Positions 8,132 to 16,677 are shown, counted from the stretch's first letter. The stretch: 64,000 nucleotides of DNA from an uncultured Eubacteriales bacterium (GCA_934457095.1 CAKSHJ010000008.1:11009-75008); one strand, 5' to 3'. Translations and numbers: made by a program. The notes: a model not told the origin generated them from the letters alone.

Positions 8132-8212
8132 ATAGGTAGGCCACGAAAACAGGAAAATCGAACCCCCTGGTTTTCAGGAGCTTTCTATAGGTAAGCCACG
8201 AGAAAGGCAAAA
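8132..8212. repeat. Two 25-base degenerate direct repeats 55 bases apart
   Basis: ATAGGTAGGCCACGAAAA at 8132-8149 recurs as ATAGGTAAGCCACGAGAA at 8187-8204, with similar A-rich flanks. The stretch 7923-8486 between the sigma-like gene and the HTH remnant holds no convincing gene, and these repeats are the only structure seen. They may be iterons or protein binding sites of the satellite-like element. Confidence 0.5.
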
Positions 8213-8486
8213 CGGGACGGTTTTATAGAAAAAGCCTACAGACGATTCAGAAATCTTCCGCACGGGAGAAATTCCGGTCCCGTTGCTCACCGGAAGTCAG
8301 ATCCCGGTTTGACAGAAAACTTTGAAAGTTTCCCCTCTCACTTACCACCGGACATGAGAAGCGCATTTGGTTCCTTGATTTTTGAAATTCTCTTTTCATA
8401 GACCCATCTGGACAGGGAGAAACACATTGGCCGAAAAAAGCAAAAAAGCCCTTCCACAGAAAAAATCTGTAAGAAAGGTGTTGAAG

Positions 8487-9086
8487 ATGTTGAAAAAGTT
8501 CAATAATGATATTTTGACCTCGAAAATCTCGGCGCTTATGGCGAATAACTCCATGACGTAGAAAAAATGGCACAGGCGCTCGGCATGTCGCAACCAAACT
8601 TCAACCATGCCATTCACAATACGAGCAGTAAAAGGTTCACCATTGAGCAGATCTTTGATATTGCCCATTACTTCGGTGTTTCCATTGACTGGCGGCGGCA
8701 GTGCCATTACGGCAAAGTCTGCTGCAGAATTCATTGCGAGAGCCGTATTATGCGAGGCGGCGAAACTGACACCGTATTCCGTCGAGGAAGATAACTACTG
8801 TGCCGATGAGACGCATCACCCCGGGGAAGTTCATAAGACGACAGTCAGATACTGGGCAGCATATTTTCCTTCGTTCTGGAATCCTCATGAGGATGTGGTC
8901 GGTGACAAAGAAACAAGAGACAAGGTGATAGCTGCTGAAGTGAGTGGAAATCAGATACCATTCTGGTCCCTCAATGCGTATTTTGATAAATTCGTAGGGA
9001 TCTATCAGTTGCTGAAATCCCAGAGCACGGATGAAGAGGATTTCCAAACGCTCATCGCAAAGCATCTTGACAGAATCGAAGAATGA
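8487..9086 (+). pseudogene. XRE-like regulator broken by two frameshifts
   Basis: The frame starts at ATG 8487 behind AAAGGTG and reads LKKFNNDILTSKISALMANN, then hits TAG. The next frame supplies VEKMAQALGMSQPNFNHAIH and the helix KRFTIEQIFDIAHYFGVSID, a clear Cro/C1 HTH. Near 8690 it returns to the first frame for a 130-residue C-terminus ending LIAKHLDRIEE at 9086. Two compensating shifts are needed to make one protein of about 195 residues. It was probably a repressor of the element to its left. Confidence 0.65.
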
Positions 9087-9138
9087 AAAGGCCCCTCTCA
9101 GAAAATTTCCGAAAGGGGTAGAAAAAATCATAGATCCA

Positions 9139-9157
9139 TGTTATAATACTGTTATAG
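9139..9157 (+). promoter_or_regulatory. Promoter and operator-like direct repeat of the restriction operon
   Basis: TATAAT at 9142-9147 is a good -10 box; the -35 side (TAGAAA near 9119) is poor, which suggests activator dependence. TGTTATAA (9139) and TGTTATAG (9150) repeat with an 11-base period, one helical turn. This is the likely binding site of the XRE controller encoded 26 bases downstream. Confidence 0.55.
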
Positions 9158-9182
9158 CTTTGCAAGCAGATGGAGGTGCCCT

Positions 9183-9398
9183 ATGGGTTTCTGTGATGAT
9201 ATAAGAGAAATTCGTCAGAAGTGCTTTCTCTCCCAGGAGGCTTTTGCAAAAGAACTGGGGGTGTCGTTTGCCACAGTCAACAGATGGGAATCCGGCAAAA
9301 CGAAACCCACATATAAGACAATGAAGCTTATCGATGATTTTTGCAAGAGCCGTAGTATAGATTTCGATATCAGGCACGAATTGGAGGAGAAAAAATGA
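9183..9398 (+). CDS. XRE-family controller protein of the restriction operon
   Basis: The 71-residue product is a Cro/C1 helix-turn-helix protein: IREIRQKCFLSQEAFAKELG, then VSFATVNRWESGKTKPTYKT. ATG 9183 follows GGAGGTG. Small HTH genes directly ahead of methyltransferases act as C proteins that delay restriction after entry into a new host. Its stop overlaps the start of the first methyltransferase (ATGA at 9395), so it is cotranslated with it. Confidence 0.85.
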   Translation: MGFCDDIREIRQKCFLSQEAFAKELGVSFATVNRWESGKTKPTYKTMKLIDDFCKSRSIDFDIRHELEEKK

Positions 9399-10447
9399 GC
9401 AACGGCAAATTGTCAGCCATAGATCTTTTTTCTGGGGCAGGCGGATTGCATATTGGATTTGAAAGAGCGGGGTTTGATATAAAGCTCTGTATCGACAATG
9501 ACAATCTTGTAGAGAGGACCCACAGAAGAAATTTCCCTAATATTCCTATGATCAACAGGGATATCCGTACTGTTACGCCAGATGAAATAAAGGCATTCCT
9601 TGATGACGGTACTGTTGATGTGGTAATTGGCGGGCCTCCTTGTCAAGGTTTTTCTACGATAGGCAAACGTGTCTCCTCTGATCCGCAGAAAAGGTACGCT
9701 TTTGATCCACGGAATGAACTCGTAATCACCTATGCTAACCTCATACGTGCGCTTCAGCCTAAGTTTATTGTAATGGAAAATGTTAAAGGCATCCTTACAA
9801 AAGATGGTGGAAACTATCTTCAAAGCGTTTTGTCAATGCTTCGAGCCGCCGGGTATTCTGTTGACTATCGCTTGATCAATATGGCAGATTATGGTGTCCC
9901 TCAAATACGTGAACGCGTAATCATTCTCGGCAATAGTCTTGGCTTGCCCGTTACTTTCCCTAAGCGAGATCATTCCGACAATCCGGAAGATGGATTGCTG
10001 CCATGGAATAACTGCTGGGATGTGCTTAAAGACCTGGTCGATCTGGGTGATTGTCCGGAATTTAATCATGTGGCATTGAAACATACACCCAAAAACATAG
10101 AGCGCTATAAGTTAATTCCAGAAGGAGGACGTCTGCCGGAAGATAACCTTCCACCGGAGTTATACCGAAGAAACTTCGGCAACACATATAAACGCTTAGA
10201 CAGAAAACGCCCTGCATTGACCATGGTTCCCGGAAACGATGCATTCCCTATTCATCCTGAATTGAATAGAAGTCTTACAGTAAGAGAAGCTGCGCGTATT
10301 CAAACATTCCCCGACGAAATGATATTTGAAGGAAATCGTAGGCAGCAAGGCCATCAAGTAGGGAATGCTGTTCCGCCAATGTTTTCAGAAAAACTTGGGA
10401 AATTTGTCCTATCGCTTTTATCTGGCAACGGAGGTGATGAAAATTGA
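9395..10447 (+). CDS. DNA (cytosine-5) methyltransferase, first of a tandem pair
   Basis: The 350-residue protein has the full C5 set: SAIDLFSGAGGLHIGF (motif I, AdoMet), GGPPCQGFST (motif IV with the catalytic cysteine), VMENVKGI (VI), QIRERVIILG (VIII) and QVGNAVPP (X). The short target recognition region lies about 200-270. Start and stop overlap the neighbours by 4 bases each. Two C5 enzymes next to one endonuclease suggest an asymmetric target where each enzyme modifies one strand; that is inference. Confidence 0.95.
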   Translation: MSNGKLSAIDLFSGAGGLHIGFERAGFDIKLCIDNDNLVERTHRRNFPNIPMINRDIRTVTPDEIKAFLDDGTVDVVIGGPPCQGFSTIGKRVSSDPQKRYAFDPRNELVITYANLIRALQPKFIVMENVKGILTKDGGNYLQSVLSMLRAAGYSVDYRLINMADYGVPQIRERVIILGNSLGLPVTFPKRDHSDNPEDGLLPWNNCWDVLKDLVDLGDCPEFNHVALKHTPKNIERYKLIPEGGRLPEDNLPPELYRRNFGNTYKRLDRKRPALTMVPGNDAFPIHPELNRSLTVREAARIQTFPDEMIFEGNRRQQGHQVGNAVPPMFSEKLGKFVLSLLSGNGGDEN

Positions 10448-11511
10448 ATGCTATCGACTTGTTTTCTGGTGCCGGAGGGTTGACTATCGCATTGAAAAAT
10501 AGCGGTTTTAATGTCCTGATGGCGAACGAGATTGATCCAACCTTTTCTGAAACGCATAAGTATAATTTTCCAGAGATTCCTCTAATCCAAAAAGACATCA
10601 AGGAACTTACTGCTGAAGAGATTGAATCTGTACTTCAGGGAAAATCAGTGGATCTCATCGTCGGAGGTCCGCCATGCCAGGGGTTTTCGGTGTTTGGGAA
10701 GAGACGGTTTGTTAACACCAAGGGATATAATCCCAAGGAGGATCCTCGTAACCACTTGGTTTATGAATTTATAAGGGTCGTTTCTATTCTTAGGCCGAAG
10801 TTTTTCTTTATGGAAAATGTGAAGGGCTTTACAAATCTCGATGGAGGCCTATTTGTTGAAGAAGTAAAAAATCAGTTTAGAGCCCTGGGTTACGACAGTA
10901 TTTGGTGTGAGATTGTTTGTGCTGCTGATTATGGTGTCCCTCAAGAGCGGTATCGAATGTTCATGATTGGAAACCGCTTGGGAATAGAGTATGCTCCTCC
11001 CGAAAAATCACACTTTCCCATTGGTTCGGGCAAGACACCCGAGTACTCTACAGTCGGTTCTGCAATAATGGATTTAGTTGGGAAAGAGAACGATTTTCCA
11101 AATCATATTCCGTTAGCGCATAAACCGATTGTTGCAGCAAGATACGCTTATGTGAAAGAAGGGTGTAAATTAAACGTTGATGACCTTCCGCCTGAGTTGA
11201 CTGTCGCCACTCGCCGGGATGCAAAAACAGGGAAAGTGGCGAACTATAGTCATGTGTTTAAACGGCTGGACAGAAACCGCCCATCCACAACTATGGTTCC
11301 AGGTCATAACGCCTTTCCTATCCATCCGACGCTTAATCGTACTCTGACGGCACGGGAGGCTGCGAGAATTCAAACTTTTCCCGACACACATATTTTCTTT
11401 GGGACAAGGCAGCAACAGTGTATTCAGGTTGGTAATGCTGTCCCGCCAAAGATGGCTGAACCTTTTATGCGTAAGATAGCGACATACTTGTCAGAGGAGG
11501 TGGCAAAATGA
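10444..11511 (+). CDS. DNA (cytosine-5) methyltransferase, second of a tandem pair
   Basis: This 355-residue enzyme is a diverged paralogue of the one just upstream: NAIDLFSGAGGLTIAL (I), GGPPCQGFSVFGK (IV), FMENVKGFT (VI), QERYRMFMIG (VIII) and QVGNAVPPKM (X). The region between VIII and X (about 180-290) differs most from the first enzyme and should set target choice. It starts at an ATGA overlap (ATG is replaced by TTG, 'ttgaatgct', so 10444 reads TTG) and overlaps the next gene by 4 bases. The N-terminus MNAIDLFSG fits the family. Confidence 0.95.
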   Translation: MNAIDLFSGAGGLTIALKNSGFNVLMANEIDPTFSETHKYNFPEIPLIQKDIKELTAEEIESVLQGKSVDLIVGGPPCQGFSVFGKRRFVNTKGYNPKEDPRNHLVYEFIRVVSILRPKFFFMENVKGFTNLDGGLFVEEVKNQFRALGYDSIWCEIVCAADYGVPQERYRMFMIGNRLGIEYAPPEKSHFPIGSGKTPEYSTVGSAIMDLVGKENDFPNHIPLAHKPIVAARYAYVKEGCKLNVDDLPPELTVATRRDAKTGKVANYSHVFKRLDRNRPSTTMVPGHNAFPIHPTLNRTLTAREAARIQTFPDTHIFFGTRQQQCIQVGNAVPPKMAEPFMRKIATYLSEEVAK

Positions 11512-13010
11512 GCCACGACGTTGAAGCCGCATATGCATCATCAGAAGTTGCTGAATTGATTATGCAAAATCAGGCGAATTACTTCGGAACTATGGGAACA
11601 GCTGGTGCGTGGTCTGTATTTGCCGGACGTGAGGGCGGGCATCAATGGCCCTTGGCAGATGGAGTGTTAAGCGCACAAAACACAACCTCTAATGATATAA
11701 ACATTGCGTTTGAGTTCAAACGCCCTAATGAGGGGGTTCATGGCATACTTACCGCCTTGGGACAATCATATGCCTATCTTGAAAAAGGGTATGATGCTTC
11801 TGTGATGGTTATCCCCGAGCGTTACTCATCGCATTCCGCTCCAGGGGAACACGTATGTCGTGTCATTGATGCAGTCTCCCCTGATATACCTATAAGCATT
11901 TATACGTATTCTCCCCCAAATCTCTCAGCTACAAGGCCTTTCCTGGGTAAGCTCAACTGCGTTAGAGACATTTCTTTGCCTTCGTGTCGAAGGATTGCCA
12001 GAACAGGTGCTGGTACGGCAACAACGGGAAGTGCATCAACATTATGGGCCCATATGAGGGAAGGAATGAGCCATCCTGATGCCTTTTTTAGATTTTGCCA
12101 AGCTGTAAAGGTAATAACTGCAACAGGCGATAACTTGGATAATATACATATTCCTGTTGAATTGGAGAATGCCGTCAGGAGAATAGACTCTACTGCTGAT
12201 GCTTTTAAGTATCTTTCAAACACTCCCGGTGATTCAATTTCGGACAAGGCGTGGAGATATGTATGGTTTAATTACTATTTCTGGAATGACCTGATGCCAA
12301 TTTACTCTTCTACTGCTCCGTATACTGTCAATGCTGTATCAACGAAAATTATGATTGACAGCACTCGCTTTCAGAATCTGTTTAGCGGTCGTGTGGATTC
12401 AATCAAATCCAAAATCGTTAGCAAGCTAAATGCTGGGACAACAAGTGAGGCGGATGCCTGGGAGGAATACGCCAGAAAAGTTAGAAGCGACTCTCATAGT
12501 TATCGGGAAGTAATTGATTCGGGGCTGTATCATATTGGTTTTGTCGCACCAGACGGTACCCTAACAGATCTGGGTTACAAATATGTTGATGCGTGCGAGA
12601 GAATTGGAACTCCTTACGCTGGAATACCCCTTGAGATTCTCCGCGCATCTGTGCTTCAGAATGGTCAGTATGGAGCGATGCTTCATTATTTCTACAAACT
12701 ATCAGAAGAAAGGTTCTCGTCCGATCTTTTCGCTTTCACACAAACCGATGCTCGTGGCGACCATGTGTTTAAACCGCAAGAATACTTGAATTGGCTTGAT
12801 GACGTATTCGCCAATGATTTGCACTTGTCAAAGAAAAGTACCATCCGTGCTGGTGGAACAAGAAAATCTTTTCAGGCCGAAATCTCATTCCTCAAAAAGA
12901 TGGGGTTTGTAAAAGAGAAGGGTGGAAAAGCCGCATACCGAATTGGCGTTGGCTTGGAGATTGATTGGCCCCAAGTTCAAAGTAGCCTGGTTTACTTTCA
13001 GGGTCTATAA
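11508..13010 (+). CDS. Candidate type II restriction endonuclease
   Basis: The 500-residue protein has no family I can name with certainty. It overlaps the second methyltransferase by 4 bases, which is the usual place of the cognate nuclease. Residues 66-73 (NIAFEFKRP) form an E-x-K pair after a hydrophobic strand, and GILTALGQSYAYLEKGYDAS with VMVIPERY follows, as in PD-(D/E)XK nucleases; an acidic partner could be D53 or E41. The C-terminal 150 residues look like winged-helix DNA binding (KSTIRAGGTRKSFQAEISFL). No signal peptide or membrane segment is present. Confidence 0.6.
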   Translation: MSHDVEAAYASSEVAELIMQNQANYFGTMGTAGAWSVFAGREGGHQWPLADGVLSAQNTTSNDINIAFEFKRPNEGVHGILTALGQSYAYLEKGYDASVMVIPERYSSHSAPGEHVCRVIDAVSPDIPISIYTYSPPNLSATRPFLGKLNCVRDISLPSCRRIARTGAGTATTGSASTLWAHMREGMSHPDAFFRFCQAVKVITATGDNLDNIHIPVELENAVRRIDSTADAFKYLSNTPGDSISDKAWRYVWFNYYFWNDLMPIYSSTAPYTVNAVSTKIMIDSTRFQNLFSGRVDSIKSKIVSKLNAGTTSEADAWEEYARKVRSDSHSYREVIDSGLYHIGFVAPDGTLTDLGYKYVDACERIGTPYAGIPLEILRASVLQNGQYGAMLHYFYKLSEERFSSDLFAFTQTDARGDHVFKPQEYLNWLDDVFANDLHLSKKSTIRAGGTRKSFQAEISFLKKMGFVKEKGGKAAYRIGVGLEIDWPQVQSSLVYFQGL

Positions 13011-13021
13011 CGGAGGCGAAT

Positions 13022-13906
13022 ATGGCGAGATTAAAGAAAATCAAAAGTCCCACACAGCTTGATCTGGTGGAACCGTTGTTTGCTGTGCTAGTCGAATTGG
13101 GCGGTTCTGCTACAATCGACGAGATACGCGATAATATCATAAAGAAGCTGAAACTCTCCGATGATGTGGTTGACGAGCCTCATAAGGGCAATGCGTCACA
13201 GCAGACAGAACTCGAGTATCAGCTTGCCTGGGCGCGTACCAGGCTGAAAAACCTCGGCGCTATCATCAACAGCAAGCGTGGCGTATGGATGATCACCCCG
13301 GAGTATGCCGGACGCAAATCCATAACTCGGGAAGAAGTGACCGAAAATATCAAGGTCACGAAGCTGAAGGGCAAAACCGAGAAGGAGGTCGATACGATTC
13401 TCCAAGACGGAGATCCCTCCAATGACGGTATCGATACCATCGAGGATTCGGAACCTTGGAGAGCGGAACTGGCGGAAACCCTGCACAGCATGAACCCTTA
13501 TGCTTTCGAGCGTCTGGCAATGCTACTGCTCCGGGAATGCGGATTCTCCCAGGTTACCGTCACCAAGAAATCCAGCGATGGCGGGATTGACGGAATCGGC
13601 AAGCTGCGTATCAACGGCATTTTCAGCTTCAACGTGGCGTTCCAATGCAAACGCTATACTGGTAGCGTTTCCGCCGGGGATATCCGTGATTTCCGTGGAT
13701 CGCTGACAACGGATATTGAGAAGGGCGTTTTCATTACCACAGGCAGCTTTACAAAGGCTGCCCGCGAAGAAGCATCAAATGCTGGAAAGCAGCAGATCGA
13801 TCTTATTGACGGCGAGGAATTCATCAGCAAGCTCATTGAATACGGGTTGGGCGTGAAAGAGCGGACGATATACGAGGTTGATAAGGATTTCTTCGAGAGA
13901 GTGTAG
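13022..13906 (+). CDS. Mrr-family restriction endonuclease
   Basis: The 294-residue protein has an N-terminal winged-helix Mrr-N domain (LDLVEPLFAVLVELGGSA to about 100) and a C-terminal Mrr catalytic domain. The domain starts at LHSMNPYAFERLAMLLLREC, and the catalytic core is SSDGGIDGIG...FNVAFQCKRY (D...Q-x-K) followed by IRDFRGSLTTDIEKGVFITT. Mrr enzymes cut modified DNA. Here it follows 11 bases after the candidate type II nuclease, so it either backs that system up or cuts foreign methylated DNA. One would expect it to tolerate the host's own C5 marks. Confidence 0.9.
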   Translation: MARLKKIKSPTQLDLVEPLFAVLVELGGSATIDEIRDNIIKKLKLSDDVVDEPHKGNASQQTELEYQLAWARTRLKNLGAIINSKRGVWMITPEYAGRKSITREEVTENIKVTKLKGKTEKEVDTILQDGDPSNDGIDTIEDSEPWRAELAETLHSMNPYAFERLAMLLLRECGFSQVTVTKKSSDGGIDGIGKLRINGIFSFNVAFQCKRYTGSVSAGDIRDFRGSLTTDIEKGVFITTGSFTKAAREEASNAGKQQIDLIDGEEFISKLIEYGLGVKERTIYEVDKDFFERV

Positions 13907-13922
13907 GTGAAAGAGATTGTCG

Positions 13923-14852
13923 ATGGAAACACTTAAAACTGCCTTTGCGGAAATGAGCGAATGTTCCAATTGGTCTTTGCAATTGCTGAAAATCAGCACC
14001 TCAAAAACCGCTGGAACGAAATACGCAAGCAGACAAATCCAGCTGGAGCCAGCATCCGAGATGGTTTCTTTTATCAGTGAAATATCGAAGAAATATCTTT
14101 CCAGAGGAAAGGGTTCCTTAGATTCGTATACTGATATTGTCGATTATGATGGTACAGCATCTGGTACGACAATCTACAAATTGGATAAGGAAAATACGCT
14201 CATTGCATCGGAATATGATGCTTTTCTGACAGAAATAGCTAACCCCGATGTTGAGGCTGACCCGTTTGCTTATACCTCGGCATATGTCCTAAAGGGAATT
14301 ATTCCCATAGCCGATGACGAGATTCCCGTAAAGATGGTGTCAATGCAAAGCCCTATTACAAAGCTGAAGCAAAAATTCCAATTACTACATCCAAGCGGCA
14401 GATTTTCGCAAATAACGCATCCAATATTGACGCTCCGGACTTCTGTCGATGTTGTCATAATCGGTGATACGATCTATTTTTTGACACTCGCTGGAGAGAA
14501 TCTCTTCAATATGGCCCGTGCTTATAAGGCGGTATGTCATGATGCCATCACGGAAATTGAAGGAACCGGGATTATTTCCAGCGTTGATGAGTTCAGAGTA
14601 ATTGCAGAATCTGGACATAACCCTCGGAAATTCGTATCTTTTGATAGAGAACGCCTTAACGCACTTAAAAACACGAATACGAGGAAAGCAATGGCAAAGC
14701 GTTTCTCTATCCCGCTTGACGGAGAGAACCGTTTTGACACCTCTGCTGACGGTGCAGCAGATAAAATTGTGAAGTTGCTTTGCAACAAAGGAATGGTTGA
14801 CCCATTTAAAAATGTTGCTGTCGAAGTTAGTGGGGCAAAGCAATGGCAGTAG
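13923..14852 (+). CDS. kwaB: DUF4868 protein, KwaB-like anti-phage protein
   Basis: The protein has 309 residues from ATG 13923 (a TTG at 13917 is also open). The middle and C-terminal parts match the DUF4868 plan: KLKQKFQLLHPSGRFSQIT, then LRTSVDVVIIGDTIYFLTL and ENLFNMARAYKAVCHDAI, a beta-rich core followed by helices. DUF4868 is the KwaB component of the Kiwa defence system, where KwaB binds DNA and partners the membrane protein KwaA. A membrane protein gene follows 12 bases later, which supports the call. In known Kiwa loci kwaA usually comes first; here the order is reversed. Confidence 0.65.
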   Translation: METLKTAFAEMSECSNWSLQLLKISTSKTAGTKYASRQIQLEPASEMVSFISEISKKYLSRGKGSLDSYTDIVDYDGTASGTTIYKLDKENTLIASEYDAFLTEIANPDVEADPFAYTSAYVLKGIIPIADDEIPVKMVSMQSPITKLKQKFQLLHPSGRFSQITHPILTLRTSVDVVIIGDTIYFLTLAGENLFNMARAYKAVCHDAITEIEGTGIISSVDEFRVIAESGHNPRKFVSFDRERLNALKNTNTRKAMAKRFSIPLDGENRFDTSADGAADKIVKLLCNKGMVDPFKNVAVEVSGAKQWQ

Positions 14853-14864
14853 TGAGGTGAACGT

Positions 14865-15428
14865 ATGTCTTTAGCAACATCCTTCTCCATGTTTTTTCTT
14901 TCATTTGCACCGCTTTGGGTTTCCATTCTATTCATTGACAGCAAGAGCATTATAGAAAAACAGACGGGTGTCATGACAGAAAAATATAGCATTCTGGTTA
15001 TCCTAATCATCTCGATCATTTCGTTGGCCATCCTGATGCTATCGTTCAACAAGAAAAATTCGGACGGATCCCAGGAATACACAATTGATGATATTGAGGA
15101 GGAAAAAGCTCTCTCAGCCGAATACCTTTTGTCATACATTCTTCCCCTGTTTGCCTTTGATTTTACTGTTTGGCATCAAGTGGTTCTGTTTTTAGCCTTT
15201 TTCTTTGTCCTTGCTTTTCTTTGCATCCGCCACAACTATTTCAGCGTTAATATACTTCTGGAGTTGTTTGGGTATCGGTTCTATAGATGTACCCTCCAGA
15301 ATGAAGACGGAGTTTCGATATCCAAAGTGGTTATCTCAAAAGAACGATTGCTGAATCGAAAGACAGAGCGGATACTGATACATCCAATCAATAACGAATA
15401 CTCTGCAGACATTCAAAAATGGAAATAG
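14865..15428 (+). CDS. kwaA: Small multi-pass membrane protein, probable KwaA
   Basis: The product has 187 residues with about four membrane segments: 5-24 (SFSMFFLSFAPLWVSILFI), 43-60 (YSILVILIISIISLAILML), then a pair at about 88-125 (LLSYILPLFAFDF and VVLFLAFFFVLAFLCI). A short charged soluble tail follows. Topology and the EYLLSYILPLFAFDF block fit KwaA-type sensors of Kiwa, and the KwaB-like gene lies 12 bases upstream. It is last in the operon and is followed by a strong terminator. The assignment depends on the partner and is less sure than the DUF4868 call. Confidence 0.55.
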   Translation: MSLATSFSMFFLSFAPLWVSILFIDSKSIIEKQTGVMTEKYSILVILIISIISLAILMLSFNKKNSDGSQEYTIDDIEEEKALSAEYLLSYILPLFAFDFTVWHQVVLFLAFFFVLAFLCIRHNYFSVNILLELFGYRFYRCTLQNEDGVSISKVVISKERLLNRKTERILIHPINNEYSADIQKWK

Positions 15429-15430
15429 AA

Positions 15431-15475
15431 AAAAGACCACATCCAAGGATTTTACTCCAAAGATGTGGTTTTTCT
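15431..15475 (+). terminator. Terminator of the restriction/Kiwa-like operon
   Basis: CCACATC and GATGTGG form the stem of a hairpin that starts 5 bases after the stop codon and is followed by TTTTTCTG. Confidence 0.8.
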
Positions 15476-15625
15476 GTTGGCACCGCTTGAAGACGCCACT
15501 AAAACCAGTTAATTTGAAATGTCGTTAAGTGAGTGCCTCCAAAACGGCTGCCGTTCTTTATTTGCGACTATCCCTATCTAACTTGCGCATACTAATACCA
15601 CTACGCAAGGAGCAAACTGTTTGTT

Positions 15626-16618
15626 ATGAATGTTATCAAAGCGTTAAAAATATCGATTGGGTGTTGTCTGGCAATTACGCTTGCCAACGCACTGCAATTG
15701 CAACACTGCACCTCTGTGGTTACCATCACTCTGCTCAGTATTTTAAACACAAAAAAAGATACTCTGCAAACTGCCGCAAGACGTGCTCTTTCATTTTTGC
15801 TGGCCTGTTCTATTGCCGTGTTTGCCTTCTCCGTATTTTCGTTTTCTATATGGGGGCTTTTGGCATATTTGTTTGTATTTGTATTGCTGTGTTATGCTCT
15901 CGGCTATACCGAAGGCCTCTCTATGAGTACAGTGTTAATGCTCCATCTTTACAGCGCGGGCAAGGTTACCGCCGCCGGACTGCTCAATGAAGCGGCGCTG
16001 ATGGCAATCGGTATTTTTATGGGTATTTTTATGAACCTGTATATGCCAAGCCAAATGAAAAAAATCAAAGCTTATCAGGCCGTGATAGACCGGCATTTTC
16101 AAAATTTACTGCAATGCTTTGCAGACGCTGTTTTGCAAAAAGAATGCGCAAAACGTATTCGGCAGGAATTTGCGCAGCTAAGACCCGTATTCGAAAAATC
16201 GGTAAAGGCAACGGATCTGCATGTAAATAACCACTTATTTTCCGATACTGCGTACTATACCCGCTATTTACAAATGCGGCTGGAACAGTATCGATTGTTG
16301 CAAATCATTGCGCAGGATTTAACGCGTATCGTGTTCGTTCCGCAGCAGGCATATGGCGTTTCAAACTATTTAACTCAACTGGCAAAGTCCATTAATCGGC
16401 ACGACAACGCCGAAGAAATGCTGCATAAACTGCAACATATGCGTACAGAATTTCAAAGCGACGCATTGCCGCAAAGCCGCACCGAATTCGAAGCCCGTGC
16501 GGTTTTATACGAAATTGTGAATAATATTCGGCATTTGCTGTGCATAAAACAAAATTTTGCACAATCTCTAACGCCGCTGCAAATTAAATTATTCTGGCAA
16601 AATGATTCCTCTGCATAA
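15626..16618 (+). CDS. FUSC/aromatic acid exporter family inner membrane protein
   Basis: The 330-residue protein starts at ATG 15626 behind AAGGAG. The N-terminal 145 residues are five or six hydrophobic segments (ALKISIGCCLAITLANAL to GIFMGIFMNLYMPSQM), and the rest is a soluble helical domain of the ArAE C-terminal type (YQAVIDRHFQNLLQCFADAV ... VLYEIVNNIRHLL). Such proteins are half-transporters thought to export aromatic or weak acids across the cytoplasmic membrane. It stands alone between the island terminator and the phasin-like gene, and marks the return to core chromosome. Confidence 0.8.
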   Translation: MNVIKALKISIGCCLAITLANALQLQHCTSVVTITLLSILNTKKDTLQTAARRALSFLLACSIAVFAFSVFSFSIWGLLAYLFVFVLLCYALGYTEGLSMSTVLMLHLYSAGKVTAAGLLNEAALMAIGIFMGIFMNLYMPSQMKKIKAYQAVIDRHFQNLLQCFADAVLQKECAKRIRQEFAQLRPVFEKSVKATDLHVNNHLFSDTAYYTRYLQMRLEQYRLLQIIAQDLTRIVFVPQQAYGVSNYLTQLAKSINRHDNAEEMLHKLQHMRTEFQSDALPQSRTEFEARAVLYEIVNNIRHLLCIKQNFAQSLTPLQIKLFWQNDSSA

Positions 16619-16621
16619 AAA

Positions 16622-16677
16622 TTGCAAAATTTCCCGTAATATGTTATACTGTATGGTATAAACTACGGTTTATACCA
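16622..16677 (+). promoter_or_regulatory. Promoter with 24-base palindromic operator
   Basis: TTGCAA (16622-16627) and TATACT (16645-16650) are 17 bases apart. Immediately after, TGGTATAAAC, a 4-base centre and GTTTATACCA form a perfect inverted repeat at 16654-16677 covering the expected transcription start. This is the geometry of a repressor operator. The controlled gene begins at 16701. Confidence 0.75.

Noticed and set aside
3316..15495. 14-base inverted match CGTCTTCAAGCGGT (3316-3329) and its complement at 15482-15495, as possible ends of a mobile element
   Set aside because: Matches of 14 bases are expected by chance in a window of this size, and no duplication or recombinase supports it.
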